Origin: Lentzea flava | Lineage (GTDB): Bacteria > Actinomycetota > Actinomycetes > Mycobacteriales > Pseudonocardiaceae | NCBI RefSeq assembly: GCF_014648475.1 | Contig: NZ_BMRE01000036.1 | Span: forward strand, 29,715-93,714 | Length of the DNA: 64,000 nucleotides | Direction: 5' to 3' | Shown: positions 28,901 through 37,169 of the stretch, piece after piece | Position numbering within the stretch: position 1 is the stretch's first letter | How the letters are laid out: each line of letters starts with the position of its first letter | The notes under the pieces: model-generated | What the model saw: only the letters and a program-made list of their open reading frames with translations | Told to the model about the DNA's origin: nothing | Databases searched by the model: none | Position numbers and translations under genes: made by a program

Positions 28901-29597
28901 TCGACGCCACGACGAGGCTGCGCGAGCCGTCCTTGCCGGGCAGGTCGATCGCGAGACCGAAGTTCACGTGCTCCGGGGTGACGACGAACGGCTTGCCGTC
29001 GATCTCGGCGTAGTGCCGGTTCATGTTCGGGAACGCCTGCAGCGCCCGCACCACCGCGTAGCCGATGACGTGCGTGAAGGAGACCTTCCCGCCGCGCGTC
29101 CGCTTCAGGTGGTTGTTGATGACGATGCGGTTGTCGGCCAGCAGCTTGGCGGGCACGGCGCGCACGCTGGTCGCGGTCGGAACGGTGAGCGACAGCTCCA
29201 TGTTCTTCGCGATCGCGGCGGCGGCACCGCGCAGCTGCTTCTGCTCGGGCTCCGCGCTCTGCGTGACCGGCTTGGCCTTCGCTGCCTGCTGCGGCGCGGG
29301 CTTGCCGGTCTGCGGCAGCGTGGCCGCGGGCTTGGCCTGGGTGGCCGGCTTGGGCGCGGCGGGGGCGGCCTTGCCGTTGTCGGCGGCAGGCGGGGTCACG
29401 GTCGCGGTCGTGGTGGCCGTGGAGCCACCCGCGCTGGCCGTGGCGGCGCTGCCGTTGCCGCCCGCACGCTTGTAGTCGGCAAAGAAGTCATGCCATGCCG
29501 GGTCTACGGATGACGGGTCCGCGAGGAACTGCTCGTACATCTCCTCGACGAGCCACTCGTTCGGCCCGAATTGTGACGCAGGACTGCTGCTGGACAC
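25911..29597 (-). CDS. kgd: Multifunctional 2-oxoglutarate decarboxylase/dehydrogenase E1-E2 fusion
   Basis: A 1228-residue fused protein of the actinobacterial TCA cycle. Residues 1-35 are the E1-type N-terminal segment, then an Ala/Pro-rich linker to about 100. An E2 succinyltransferase-like domain (about 110-360) carries the catalytic His in TYDHRIIQGAESGEF but no lipoyl domain. The thiamine diphosphate E1 part (about 385-1228) has GMPHRGRLNVLANI, GDAAFAGQGVVAETLNL and RRGHNEGDDPS. It decarboxylates 2-oxoglutarate and passes succinyl groups within the pyruvate/2-oxoglutarate dehydrogenase supercomplex. Length and order match the mycobacterial KGD and corynebacterial OdhA. It has its own terminator and a 338-base upstream region. 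Confidence 0.97.
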   Translation of the reverse strand: MSSSSPASQFGPNEWLVEEMYEQFLADPSSVDPAWHDFFADYKRAGGNGSAATASAGGSTATTTATVTPPAADNGKAAPAAPKPATQAKPAATLPQTGKPAPQQAAKAKPVTQSAEPEQKQLRGAAAAIAKNMELSLTVPTATSVRAVPAKLLADNRIVINNHLKRTRGGKVSFTHVIGYAVVRALQAFPNMNRHYAEIDGKPFVVTPEHVNFGLAIDLPGKDGSRSLVVASIKGCENMTFTQFWQAYEDLIRKARAGSLTADDFSGTTISLTNPGTIGTNHSVPRLQAGQGAIIGVGAMEYPAHFQGTSEQALTDMGVSKIITLTSTYDHRIIQGAESGEFLKRVHQLLLGEDGFYDDIFASLRLPYEPIRWVADIPEGAVDKTARVIELIDAFRTRGHLMADTDPLNYRQRSHADLDVLSHGLTLWDLDREFPVGGFAGKERMKLRDILGVLRNSYCRTVGVEYMHILEPEERQWIQERVEVPHEKPPATVQKYILSKLNAAEAFETFLQTKYVGQKRFSLEGGETVIPLLDAVLDKAAEHELDEVVIGMPHRGRLNVLANIVGKPISQIFREFEGNLDPGQAHGSGDVKYHLGAEGKYFRMFGDGETKVSLTANPSHLEAVDPVLEGIVRAKQDLIDRGGDFFPVLPVALHGDAAFAGQGVVAETLNLALVRGYRTGGTVHIVVNNQVGFTTAPEHSRSSKYSTDVAKMIGSPVFHVNGDDPEACYWVAKLAVDYRQAFHKDVVIDMVCYRRRGHNEGDDPSMTQPAMYDVIDQKRSVRKTYTEALIGRGDITVEEAEKALQDFSSQLEHVFNEVRELEKHPVTVSPSVEAEQQVPAKLPTGITREVLEQIADAHVNLPEGFTPHARVKPVLERRAKMAREGGIDWAFAELLAFGSLALEGRKVRLAGQDSRRGTFVQRHATLIDRKTGEEYTPLQNLSPDQGKFMVYDSVLSEFAALGFEYGYSVANPQALVLWEAQFGDFVNGAQPIIDEFISSGEAKWGQRSDVVILLPHGHEGQGPDHTSGRIERWLQLCAESSMTVAVPSTPANYFHLLRRHALDGVDRPLVVFTPKSMLRLKAAVSGVDEFINDRFQSVIDDPTVKDANAVTKVLLCSGKISYELHAEREKRGAGDVAIVRVEQLYPVPARKLTETLERYPNARDIRWVQEEPANQGAWPFYGLALPELLPEHLGTVRRVSRRPMAAPSAGSSKVHEVEQREIITRAFE

Positions 29598-29935
29598 GGC
29601 TGGCGCTCGCCTCTATCCATCTCGCTCTTGGTGTTGACTCATGCGGTAGTCAGGCTAGTCCCCCTGGCCCGGGCCTTCACACGCTGGAGGCACCTGGCAA
29701 GGAGTGCTCTGTCACAGGATCGATCAGGACGGGCCCGTCGTCACCCGCAGTTGAGCAATTCTTGATGTGCGTCTCACTACGTCCGCCTCCTTTTCGGGCA
29801 ATGGTGGTCGACCTGTTGGACGGGCATACGCACTGAGAGCACTGATCAGTTCACGATAGGTACAACAACCGCACCTCGCCGAATGATCCTCCCGATCATG
29901 CCGGGCCGATCTTGTTCAGGTGGGCCGAGGTCTCT
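29598..29935. other. Intergenic region upstream of kgd
   Basis: No gene is supported here. It must hold the kgd promoter on the minus strand, but no clear -35/-10 pair stands out. Near its right end is a perfect inverted repeat ATGATC-CTCCC-GATCAT (29883-29899), 37 bases past the stop of the ATP-grasp gene; it is AT-poor in its surroundings and could be an operator or a small terminator. Confidence 0.5.
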
Positions 29936-30757
29936 TCAGGTGAGTGAACTTTCAATCGAGCCGGTCATGGCTTTCACGAACTCCTCCCTGGTCCGGTCCG
30001 GTGTGCGGTCGAGTGACAGATACGGGTTCAGGTCTTCCAGTTCGACCAGGAGCAGGTCTCCCGTTCGCGTGCGGCAGGCGTCCACGCGCTGGATGCCGTG
30101 GTCCAGCTCGTTCCAGTCGACGAACTTCCGCGCGAATTCCAGATCCGCCGCCGTCGGCTCGTACCAGGTGAGTTCCCAGCGCTGGGCGGGGTCCGGTGCG
30201 TGGAGCGCGTACTGGAAGTCGCGGTCCACGAAGTAGAACGAGACCTCGTACCGAAAATCGATCTTGGGCTGGATGAGGAGATCCCGGCGATTTTCGTCTT
30301 CGAGTTCGTCTCGGGTGACGAACTCCAGGCCGTGGGAGTCCGCACCGGCTTTGGGCTTCACGACGTACTCGGCCGTCCGCGGCAGGCGGTCGAGGTGAGC
30401 CGGGTCGTCGATCGTGGGGATGACCGGGTAGCCCTGCCCGGTCAGGTCGACGAGGTACTGCTTGCCGGCCATGTCCGCCTTGCCGGTGAGCGGGTTGTAG
30501 ACGCGTTGCCCGGCGGCCTCGGCCTGGTCGCGGAAGCGCCGGTAGGCCTCGGGGTAGCCGCTCACCGGGCCGCTGTTGCGGATCACCACCGTGTCGAAGC
30601 CTCCCATCAGGCGTGCGGCGTCTTCCGGGTGGCAGATGGCCAGGTCGAAGGTCTCGCGCAGCCGTGAGGTCAGGTAGATGTCCTCGTCGCAGTAGCGCCT
30701 GCCTCGGGCCGGGTAGCTGAGGTCCGAGACGTAGAGGATGGGGCGACGGGGCGGCAT
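29936..30757 (-). CDS. ATP-grasp domain protein of unknown substrate
   Basis: A 273-residue protein resembling RimK/glutathione synthetase-type ATP-grasp ligases: an N-terminal pre-ATP domain (PILYVSDLSYPARGRRYCDEDIY), a central ATP-binding part with YVVKPKAGADSHG (about 132-144) and LLIQPKIDFRYEVSFYFVD, and a C-terminal LLVELEDLNPYLSL in which acidic residues and Asn would hold magnesium. Such enzymes join a carboxylate to an amine or thiol. No peptide precursor or maturation partner is visible nearby. ATG at 30757. Confidence 0.75.
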   Translation of the reverse strand: MPPRRPILYVSDLSYPARGRRYCDEDIYLTSRLRETFDLAICHPEDAARLMGGFDTVVIRNSGPVSGYPEAYRRFRDQAEAAGQRVYNPLTGKADMAGKQYLVDLTGQGYPVIPTIDDPAHLDRLPRTAEYVVKPKAGADSHGLEFVTRDELEDENRRDLLIQPKIDFRYEVSFYFVDRDFQYALHAPDPAQRWELTWYEPTAADLEFARKFVDWNELDHGIQRVDACRTRTGDLLLVELEDLNPYLSLDRTPDRTREEFVKAMTGSIESSLT

Positions 30758-30817
30758 GACGTGGGTTTGTACGTCATGGGTGGGCGTGGGGACGAGTGTT
30801 CGTGGTGCGGGCCACGG

Positions 30818-31569
30818 TCAGGCGGCTTCTGGGGTGCCGTGGTGCCACGGGTGGGTGCCGTTGGCCGCTAGGAGGTCGGTGTGGGTGCCTTGCTCGATGA
30901 TGCAGCCGCCTGTCAGGGCGGTTGTGGGCTTTGGCTGTGGTGGTCGGGTGGTGGGCTGCCGCGAGGGTGGTGTGGGCCCGGGCCAGGTGGCTTCTGGGGT
31001 GCCGTGGTGTCAGAGGTGGGTGTGGGTGCCGTTGGCGGCTAAGAAGTGGGTGTGGGTGCCTTGCTCGGTGATGTGGCCGCTTGTCAGGGCGGTTGTTGGT
31101 GGGCTTTGGCTGCGGTGGCCAATCGGTCGGCTCCGGTCGCGGTGGTCGGGCGGTGGGCTGCCACGAGGTGGTGCGGGGCTACGGTCAGGCCGCTTCCGAG
31201 GTGCCGTGGCGCGACAGCCGGGCGTGGGCGCCGTTGGCCGCTAGGAGGTGGGCGTGGGGGCCGTTGGCTGCTAAGAGGTGGGCGTGGGTGCCCTGTTCGA
31301 TGATGCGGCCGCCGCTTGTCAGGGCGGTTGGTCGGTGGGCTTTGGCTGTGGTGGTCGGGCGGTGGGCTGCCGCGAGGGTGGTGTGGGCCTGGGTCAGGCG
31401 GCCTCTGGGGTGCCGTGGCGCCACAGGCGGGCGTAGGCGCCGTTGGCCGCTAGGAGGTCGGTGTGGATGCCTTGCTCGATGATGCGGCCGCTTGTCAGGG
31501 CGGTTGGTCGGTGGGCTTTGGCTGTGGTGGTCGGGCGGTGGGCTGCCGCGAGGGTGGTGTGGGCCTGGG
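30818..31569 (-). repeat. Four decayed tandem copies of the ABC-exporter 3' end
   Basis: Downstream of the fused ABC exporter, the last ~58 codons of that gene recur four times head-to-tail. Units begin (stop-codon side, + strand) at 30818, 30983, 31185 and 31394; the parental end begins at 31570. Unit lengths are about 165, 202, 209 and 176 bases. Each matches the coding segment for the H-loop to the C terminus (parental HADLLAANGAYARLWRHG, copy HTDLLAANGAYARLWRHG), with the TGA kept in three of four copies (TGG in the unit at 30983). The H-loop part is more diverged, with many frame changes. The unit at 31185 contains an extra ~33-base internal duplication (LLAANGPHAHLLAANGAHA). No intact gene is present. 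Confidence 0.85.
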
Positions 31570-34500
31570 TCAGGCGGCTTCTGGGGTGCCGTGGCGCCAC
31601 AGGCGGGCGTAGGCGCCGTTGGCCGCTAAGAGGTCGGCGTGGGTGCCCTGCTCGACGATGCGGCCGCCTGCCAGGACGACTATTCGGTCGGCCCTGGCCG
31701 CGGTGGCGAGACGGTGGGCCACCACGAAGGTGGTGCGGGCGCCGGCCAGGTGGTCGCTGGCGGCCAGGACCGCGGATTCTGTGGCCGGGTCCAGGGCTGC
31801 TGTTGCCTCGTCGAGCAGCAGGAGATCCGGGTTCACCAGCTCGGCGCGGGCCAGGGCCAGCAGTTGGCGTTGGCCTGCGGAGAGGTGGTTGCCGCGTTCG
31901 CCCACCGGTTGGCGGAAGCCCTGGGGGAGGCCGGCGACCATGGGGAGCGCGCCCACGGCTTCTACGGCCTGCTGGATCTCTTGTTCGGTGGCGGTGGGGC
32001 GGCCGTAGGCGACGTTCTCCGCCACGTCGCCGCCGAAGAGGTGGGCCTCCTGGGGGACCACGCCCAGGCGTTGGCGGTAGGCCGAGAGGTCGTAGGTGCG
32101 GACGTCCTGACCGTCGACCAGGACTTCGCCCGAGGTGGGGTCGTAGAAGCGGGCGATCAGTTTGACCAGCGTGGACTTGCCCGCGCCGGTCTCGCCCACC
32201 AGGGCGACGGTTTCGCCGGGGGTGACGTGCAGGGACACGTCGTCCAGGGCCGGGTGGTCGGCGCCGGAGTAGGTGAAGGAGACGTTGCGGAGCTCCACCT
32301 CGCCCCGCAGGCGGGGTGGGACCGGGATCGGGGTCGCCGGGGGTTCGACGGTGCTCGGCGTGCGCAGCAGGTCGCCGATGCGGCGCAGACCCACTCGGGC
32401 CTGCTGGTAGCCGTCGAAGACTCCCGAGAGTTGCTGGATCGGGCTGAAGAACAGGCCCAGGTACAGCAGGAACGCCAGGAGGACGCCCGGCGTCAGCGTG
32501 CCGGTGGCCACCCGGTGGGCGCCCACGGCGAGGACCACCGCCTGGGCCACGCCGGAGAGCATCGCCACGAACGGGAAGTAGGTGGCGATGTAGCGCTGGG
32601 CCCGGAGGCGGGACCGGCGGTAGGCGTCGCTGCGTTCGGCGAAGGCTTCCGCCGAGTGGCGTTCGCGGGTGTAGGCCTGGGAGACGCGCAGGCCCGACAC
32701 GTTTTCCTGGAGGTCGGCGTTGACGGCGCTCACGCGTTCGCGGGCTTCGGCGTAGGCGGTGGAGGAGAGGCGCTGGAAGACCGCCGTCGCCACGGCCAGG
32801 ACCGGCAGCACCGCCAGGGCGATCATGGCCAGGGACGCGTCGGTGACGACCAGGGCGGCGGTGATGCCCACGACCGTGATCAGGCTGATCACCGCGGTGA
32901 CGAGACCGGTCTGCAGGAACGTCGAGAGGGCGTCGACGTCCGTCGTCATCCTCGTCATGATGCGGCCGGCCATCTCGCGCTCGTAGTAGTCGAGGCCGAG
33001 CCGTTGCAGGTGGGCGTAGCTGCGGACGCGGAGCAGGTAGAGCAGGCGTTCGCCAAGGCGGGCGGCGAACACCGTGCTGCCCGTCGTGGTCAGCCAGCCG
33101 ATCACCACCAGGCCCACGCCCAGGGCGACGGCCCGCCACAGCGTGGATTCGGTGCCCGTCACCACGCCGCCGTCGACGCCCAGGCGGACCAGGGCGGGCA
33201 AACCCATGCCCACCAACGCGTCGAGCACGACCAGGGCGGCCACGGCGGCCAGCGCCCAGCGGACCGGCCGGAGCAGACGTGCGAGGCGGAAGCCGGGATC
33301 GGGAGCGCGCGGGTCCTCGCCGTGCAGGACCGGGGTTTCTGTGGCCGGCGGGAGCGCGCGGACCTGGGCCAGGAGCTCCGGCGTCGGCGGGCCGCCTGCC
33401 AGGGCCGACATGCCGCCGCCACCGCCTCCTCTCCTGCCGGACGCGGCAGGGGCCGTCGTCCTGGCTTCGTCGATCAGGCGTTGGTCGCGGTCGTCCTGCG
33501 TGAGAGCCGGCCACAGCTCGCCCGTCGTCACCGGGGCCGTGGACTCGATCGCCTCGTCCGGGCCCGCCAGCAGGTCGCGGTAGAGGGCGCAGCGGGACGT
33601 CAGCTCCTCGTGGGTGCCGATGTCGACCACCCGGCCCGCGTCGAGCACCGCGATCCGGTCGGCCAGGGACAGTGTCGAGCGGCGGTGGGCCACCAGGAGG
33701 GTGGTGCGGTTGGCCGTCACCGACGCGAGCGTGGCGTGGATGGCGGCTTCGGTCGCGTTGTCCACCGCGGACGTCGCGTCGTCGAGCAGCAGGACGCGCG
33801 GGTCGGAGAGCAGGGCGCGGGCCAGGGCCACGCGTTGGCGCTGGCCACCGGAGAGGGTGAGCCCGCGTTCGCCCACCACCGTGTCGTAGCCGAGGGGGAG
33901 CGCCTCGATGAAGTCGTGGGCCTCCGCGGCCTTCGCGGCGCGTTCGACCTCCTCGCGGGAGGCGTCGGGGCGGCCGTAGGCGATGTTCGCGAACACCGTG
34001 TCGGAGAAGAGGAAGGCCTCCTCGAAGACCACGCCCACCGCGCCGCGCAACGACTCCAGGCGCAACGTGCGGACGTCCGCACCGCCCACCCGCACGGAGC
34101 CGGAGTGCACGTCGTAGAAACGCGGGAGCAGCAGGGAAACCGTGGACTTGCCGGAACCCGCCGTGCCGACCAGCGCCAGCGTCTCGCCCGGCGCCACGGA
34201 GATCGAGAAGTCCTGCAGCACCGGTTCGCTGCGGGTGTAGCCGAACGTCACGTCGGAGAAAGAGATGCCGAGCGGGCCGTCCGGAACCTCGCCGGGACCG
34301 TCCTTCACGTCCGGCTGCGAGTCGATCAGCTCGTAGACCCGCTCCACCCCGGCACGGGCCAGCTGCGCCGACACCACCAGGCCGGACAGGATCCTGGTCG
34401 GGCCCACGAGATTCGCCACGTACGTCGTGAACGCGAGGAACGTGCCCAGCGTGACCTGGCCGTGCAACGCGAGCCAGCCGCCGAGCGCCAGCACGCCGAC

Positions 34501-35262
34501 CTGGCCGAGCAACGGCAGCGCGGTGACGGTCGCCAGCGGCCGCGACGACAGGCGGGCCGCGCGCATCCGTTCCGCGAACAGCGCACGGGCGTGCTTCTCC
34601 AGCCGCGCCACCTCACGCGCCTCCTGGCCGAAGCCCTTCACCACGCGGACACCCGTGACGGTCTCCTCGACGTGCTGCGCGAGATCGGCGGCCCGCTGCT
34701 GCGCGGACCAGGTGGCCGGGAACAACGTCAGCCTCGTGCGGCCGGCCAGCCACGCGACCAGCGGCAGCACGATGATCGCGATGATCGTCAGCGGCACCGA
34801 CAGGTAGAGCATCGCCGCGAGGGCCGCCACCGCGAACACCACGGTGCCGACGGCCAGCGGCGCCATCATCAGCAGCGACTGCACCAGCTGCAGGTCGGTG
34901 ATCGACCGCGACACGATCTGCCCGGTCCGCAGCTCGTCCTGCTTCGCGCCGTCGAGCCGCTGCACCGCGGAGAACACGCCGAGCCGCAGGTCGTGCTGCA
35001 CGCCCAGCGCGAGCCGCCCGCCCAGGTAGCGGCGCAGGAACGCCGACCCGAACGTGAGCAGCTCCAGCACGATCAGCGCGACCATCAACGCCCACAGGCG
35101 GTCGGTGCGGCCCGTCGTCGAGTCGTCGACCGCGGTCTTGAGCAGCAACGGACCCGCCGCCTGCAGACCAACGCCGACGACCGCGGCCAGCACCGACAGC
35201 ACCACCAGGCGGGGGTGCTGCCAGCAGGCGGCGGTCAGTCGGCGGATCCAGCCCTTCGTCAC
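31570..35262 (-). CDS. Fused ABC exporter, TMD-NBD-TMD-NBD (Rv0194-like)
   Basis: A 1230-residue full ABC exporter in one chain. TMD1 about 15-300 and NBD1 about 330-560; TMD2 about 670-950 and NBD2 about 985-1225. NBD1 has Walker A GTAGSGKST and signature LSGGQRQR, but its Q-loop reads VVFEEAFLF and its Walker B LLLDDATSAVD, so the catalytic Glu is Asp. NBD2 has GETGAGKST, VVPQEAHLF, LSAGQ and LLLDEATAALD, with an H-loop VVAHRLAT. One active and one degenerate site is common in heterodimeric multidrug exporters. Mycobacterial Rv0194 has the same layout; substrate unknown. Its 3' end is copied four times just downstream. Confidence 0.92.
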   Translation of the reverse strand: MTKGWIRRLTAACWQHPRLVVLSVLAAVVGVGLQAAGPLLLKTAVDDSTTGRTDRLWALMVALIVLELLTFGSAFLRRYLGGRLALGVQHDLRLGVFSAVQRLDGAKQDELRTGQIVSRSITDLQLVQSLLMMAPLAVGTVVFAVAALAAMLYLSVPLTIIAIIVLPLVAWLAGRTRLTLFPATWSAQQRAADLAQHVEETVTGVRVVKGFGQEAREVARLEKHARALFAERMRAARLSSRPLATVTALPLLGQVGVLALGGWLALHGQVTLGTFLAFTTYVANLVGPTRILSGLVVSAQLARAGVERVYELIDSQPDVKDGPGEVPDGPLGISFSDVTFGYTRSEPVLQDFSISVAPGETLALVGTAGSGKSTVSLLLPRFYDVHSGSVRVGGADVRTLRLESLRGAVGVVFEEAFLFSDTVFANIAYGRPDASREEVERAAKAAEAHDFIEALPLGYDTVVGERGLTLSGGQRQRVALARALLSDPRVLLLDDATSAVDNATEAAIHATLASVTANRTTLLVAHRRSTLSLADRIAVLDAGRVVDIGTHEELTSRCALYRDLLAGPDEAIESTAPVTTGELWPALTQDDRDQRLIDEARTTAPAASGRRGGGGGGMSALAGGPPTPELLAQVRALPPATETPVLHGEDPRAPDPGFRLARLLRPVRWALAAVAALVVLDALVGMGLPALVRLGVDGGVVTGTESTLWRAVALGVGLVVIGWLTTTGSTVFAARLGERLLYLLRVRSYAHLQRLGLDYYEREMAGRIMTRMTTDVDALSTFLQTGLVTAVISLITVVGITAALVVTDASLAMIALAVLPVLAVATAVFQRLSSTAYAEARERVSAVNADLQENVSGLRVSQAYTRERHSAEAFAERSDAYRRSRLRAQRYIATYFPFVAMLSGVAQAVVLAVGAHRVATGTLTPGVLLAFLLYLGLFFSPIQQLSGVFDGYQQARVGLRRIGDLLRTPSTVEPPATPIPVPPRLRGEVELRNVSFTYSGADHPALDDVSLHVTPGETVALVGETGAGKSTLVKLIARFYDPTSGEVLVDGQDVRTYDLSAYRQRLGVVPQEAHLFGGDVAENVAYGRPTATEQEIQQAVEAVGALPMVAGLPQGFRQPVGERGNHLSAGQRQLLALARAELVNPDLLLLDEATAALDPATESAVLAASDHLAGARTTFVVAHRLATAARADRIVVLAGGRIVEQGTHADLLAANGAYARLWRHGTPEAA

Positions 35263-35318
35263 GCAGCCAAGACTACGGACGGGGTCCGACAGTTCAGGTG
35301 ATCTTCAGAAACCGCAGG

Positions 35319-36191
35319 TCAGGTGATGTCCTTGGACTGGGTGACCGCCCAGCCGCCCGCGAACACGACCCCGGCCCACCCGAGGAACACCAGACCCGAC
35401 CACCACCAGTCGAGCGCTCCACCGGCACCCGCGATGGCCCGCAGCACGTCCTCGACCTCCGGCGGCACCACGCCCGCCGACGACAGGAAGAGGTCGACCG
35501 CGACCGACCCGGTGAGCCCGTTGATCGACCCGTTCGGCAGGAACCCGATCACCGTCGGCACCTCGAGGTACGCGAGCACGAAGTGCAGCACGTTCTCGAT
35601 CACCAGGAAGTACAGCAGCAGCAACACGATCGTCCCCGCCACGTTCGGGATCAGCGCTCCCACGCCGACGCCGAACATCGTCATGAGGATCGACGACAGC
35701 ACGCAGGCCAGCGCCAGCATCGCCCAGCCACCGGCGTCCGGCAGCTGACCGGAGCTGCTGGTGAGCACCACACCGATGCCGAGGAACAGCATGATCGCGA
35801 GGCCGTAGATCGCGCCCCACAGCACGTAGACCAGCATCTTCGCCAGCATCGCGTGCATGCGCGACGGCGCCGTCAGGAACGTCGTCGTGATCGTCCGCCG
35901 GTTGATCTCGCCGGAGATCGCCATCGCACCGAAGACCATCGGGAAGATCGTCGAGATGTTGATCGCCCGCGCCATGCCGAACAGCGTGACCTTCCACTGG
36001 TCCGGCGTGACGCCGAGGAAGTCCGACACCTCCTCGAGGTCGCTGGTCGACGCGAAGTCCACGAAGAACTTCCCGAACAGGCCGGTCGCGAGCCCCCAGC
36101 CGAGCGCCAGCACCGCGGTCGGGATCAGCAGACCCCACCACAGGCCGGTCGTCGTCGTCTTGCGGAGCTCCGCCTGTACGAGGTTTCCCAT
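35319..36191 (-). CDS. ABC-2 type transporter permease
   Basis: A 290-residue membrane protein with about six transmembrane segments (for example 18-38, 75-95, 120-145, 160-185, 190-212 and 262-282). The N terminus MGNLVQAELRKTTTTG is typical of ABC-2 permeases. The ATG overlaps the stop of the preceding ATPase gene (TGATG), so the two are made together. Substrate unknown; the TMD has no motif that reveals it. Confidence 0.88.
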   Translation of the reverse strand: MGNLVQAELRKTTTTGLWWGLLIPTAVLALGWGLATGLFGKFFVDFASTSDLEEVSDFLGVTPDQWKVTLFGMARAINISTIFPMVFGAMAISGEINRRTITTTFLTAPSRMHAMLAKMLVYVLWGAIYGLAIMLFLGIGVVLTSSSGQLPDAGGWAMLALACVLSSILMTMFGVGVGALIPNVAGTIVLLLLYFLVIENVLHFVLAYLEVPTVIGFLPNGSINGLTGSVAVDLFLSSAGVVPPEVEDVLRAIAGAGGALDWWWSGLVFLGWAGVVFAGGWAVTQSKDIT

Positions 36192-37156
36192 CAGGCCCAA
36201 CCACCCTGCTGCTGGTACGGATTCGGCGCCGGCGCGTACCCGGCGTACTGACCACTGGTGAGCTGGAAGAACAGCCGCTCGAGGTCGACCTGCTCCTCCT
36301 GGATGCCGTAGATCGACACGCCTGCCCTCAACGCGCTGTCGGCCACGTGCTTGGAGTCCACATCGGACACCGCGAGCCTGCCGTCCGGCAGCTGCTCGAT
36401 CGTCTGCACGCCCTCGGCGCGCAACGCCGTCGCGAGCGCGTTGACGTCCGACGGCTGCACGAGAACGCGCCGCTGTTGCTGCTGCCGCAACTGGTCCAGC
36501 GGTCCGTAGAACATCGTCTGCCCGCGCGAGATGATCACGACCTGGTCGACGGTCTGCTCGACCTCGGCCAGCAGGTGGCTGGAGATCAGCACCGTGCGCC
36601 CCATGCGCGCGTACGACTGCAGGAACGTGCGCAGCCACGCGATGCCCTCGGGGTCGAGGCCGTTCGCGGGTTCGTCGAGCACGAGGACCTGAGGATCACC
36701 GAGCAACGCCGTGGCGAGCGCCAGTCTCTGCTTCATGCCGAGCGAGAACCCGCCCACCTTGCGGTCGGCGGCCGTGCCGAGACCGACCAGGCCGAGGACC
36801 TGGTCGGCCTGCGCGTCCGGCACGCCGATGGCCGCCGCGTACACGCGCAGGTGGTTGCGGGCGGAGCGGGAGGGGTGGAACCCCTGCGCCTCCAGCACCG
36901 CGCCCACCACGCGGCCGGGCTGGCCGAGCTGGTGGAACGGTCGTCCGTTGATCGTCGCCAGGCCGGCCGTCGGCTTCACGAGACCCAGCAGCATCCGCAG
37001 GGTCGTCGTTTTGCCTGCGCCGTTCGGGCCGAGGAAGCCCGTCACGCTGCCGGGTGACACGGTGAAGCTCAGGTTCTGCACCGCCGTGACAGAACCGAAC
37101 CGCTTGGTCAGGTTCTGGGCCACGACGAGGCCGCTGCCGTCATGCATGCGGCCCAT
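36191..37156 (-). CDS. ABC transporter ATPase (ABC-2/DrrA type)
   Basis: A 321-residue ATPase. Walker A GPNGAGKTT is at about 43-51, the Q-loop is VLEAQGF, the signature SLGMKQR (in place of LSGGQ, as in the DrrA/CcmA-like class), Walker B VLVLDEPANGLDPEG and H-loop ISSHLLAEVE. The C-terminal ~90 residues after 230 are family-specific, ending in a Pro/Gln-rich tail. It pairs with the downstream permease as an exporter of unknown substrate. ATG 37156 is used; ATG 37147, three codons in, is also possible. Confidence 0.9.
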   Translation of the reverse strand: MGRMHDGSGLVVAQNLTKRFGSVTAVQNLSFTVSPGSVTGFLGPNGAGKTTTLRMLLGLVKPTAGLATINGRPFHQLGQPGRVVGAVLEAQGFHPSRSARNHLRVYAAAIGVPDAQADQVLGLVGLGTAADRKVGGFSLGMKQRLALATALLGDPQVLVLDEPANGLDPEGIAWLRTFLQSYARMGRTVLISSHLLAEVEQTVDQVVIISRGQTMFYGPLDQLRQQQQRRVLVQPSDVNALATALRAEGVQTIEQLPDGRLAVSDVDSKHVADSALRAGVSIYGIQEEQVDLERLFFQLTSGQYAGYAPAPNPYQQQGGWA

Positions 37157-37169
37157 CCTGCCCGAAAGC

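Noticed and set aside
25953..29513. Very long open frame on the + strand opposite kgd
   Set aside because: It is antisense to a highly conserved enzyme and has the Arg/Val/Leu/Asp-biased composition produced by GC-rich codons read on the other strand. No motif or ribosome site supports it.
30818..31569. CRISPR array or mobile-element repeats
   Set aside because: Units are 165-209 bases, contiguous without spacers, and clearly derived from the adjacent gene.
31394..33514. Minus-strand frame ending in an exporter-like C terminus
   Set aside because: Most of it is an out-of-frame reading of the exporter gene; only its last ~58 codons, in a decayed repeat unit, resemble the true C terminus. It is explained by the repeat array.
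31639..35301. 1220-codon + strand frame opposite the fused ABC exporter
   Set aside because: Same explanation: complementary frame of a GC-rich gene, with Gln/Arg/Asp/Gly bias and no domain.
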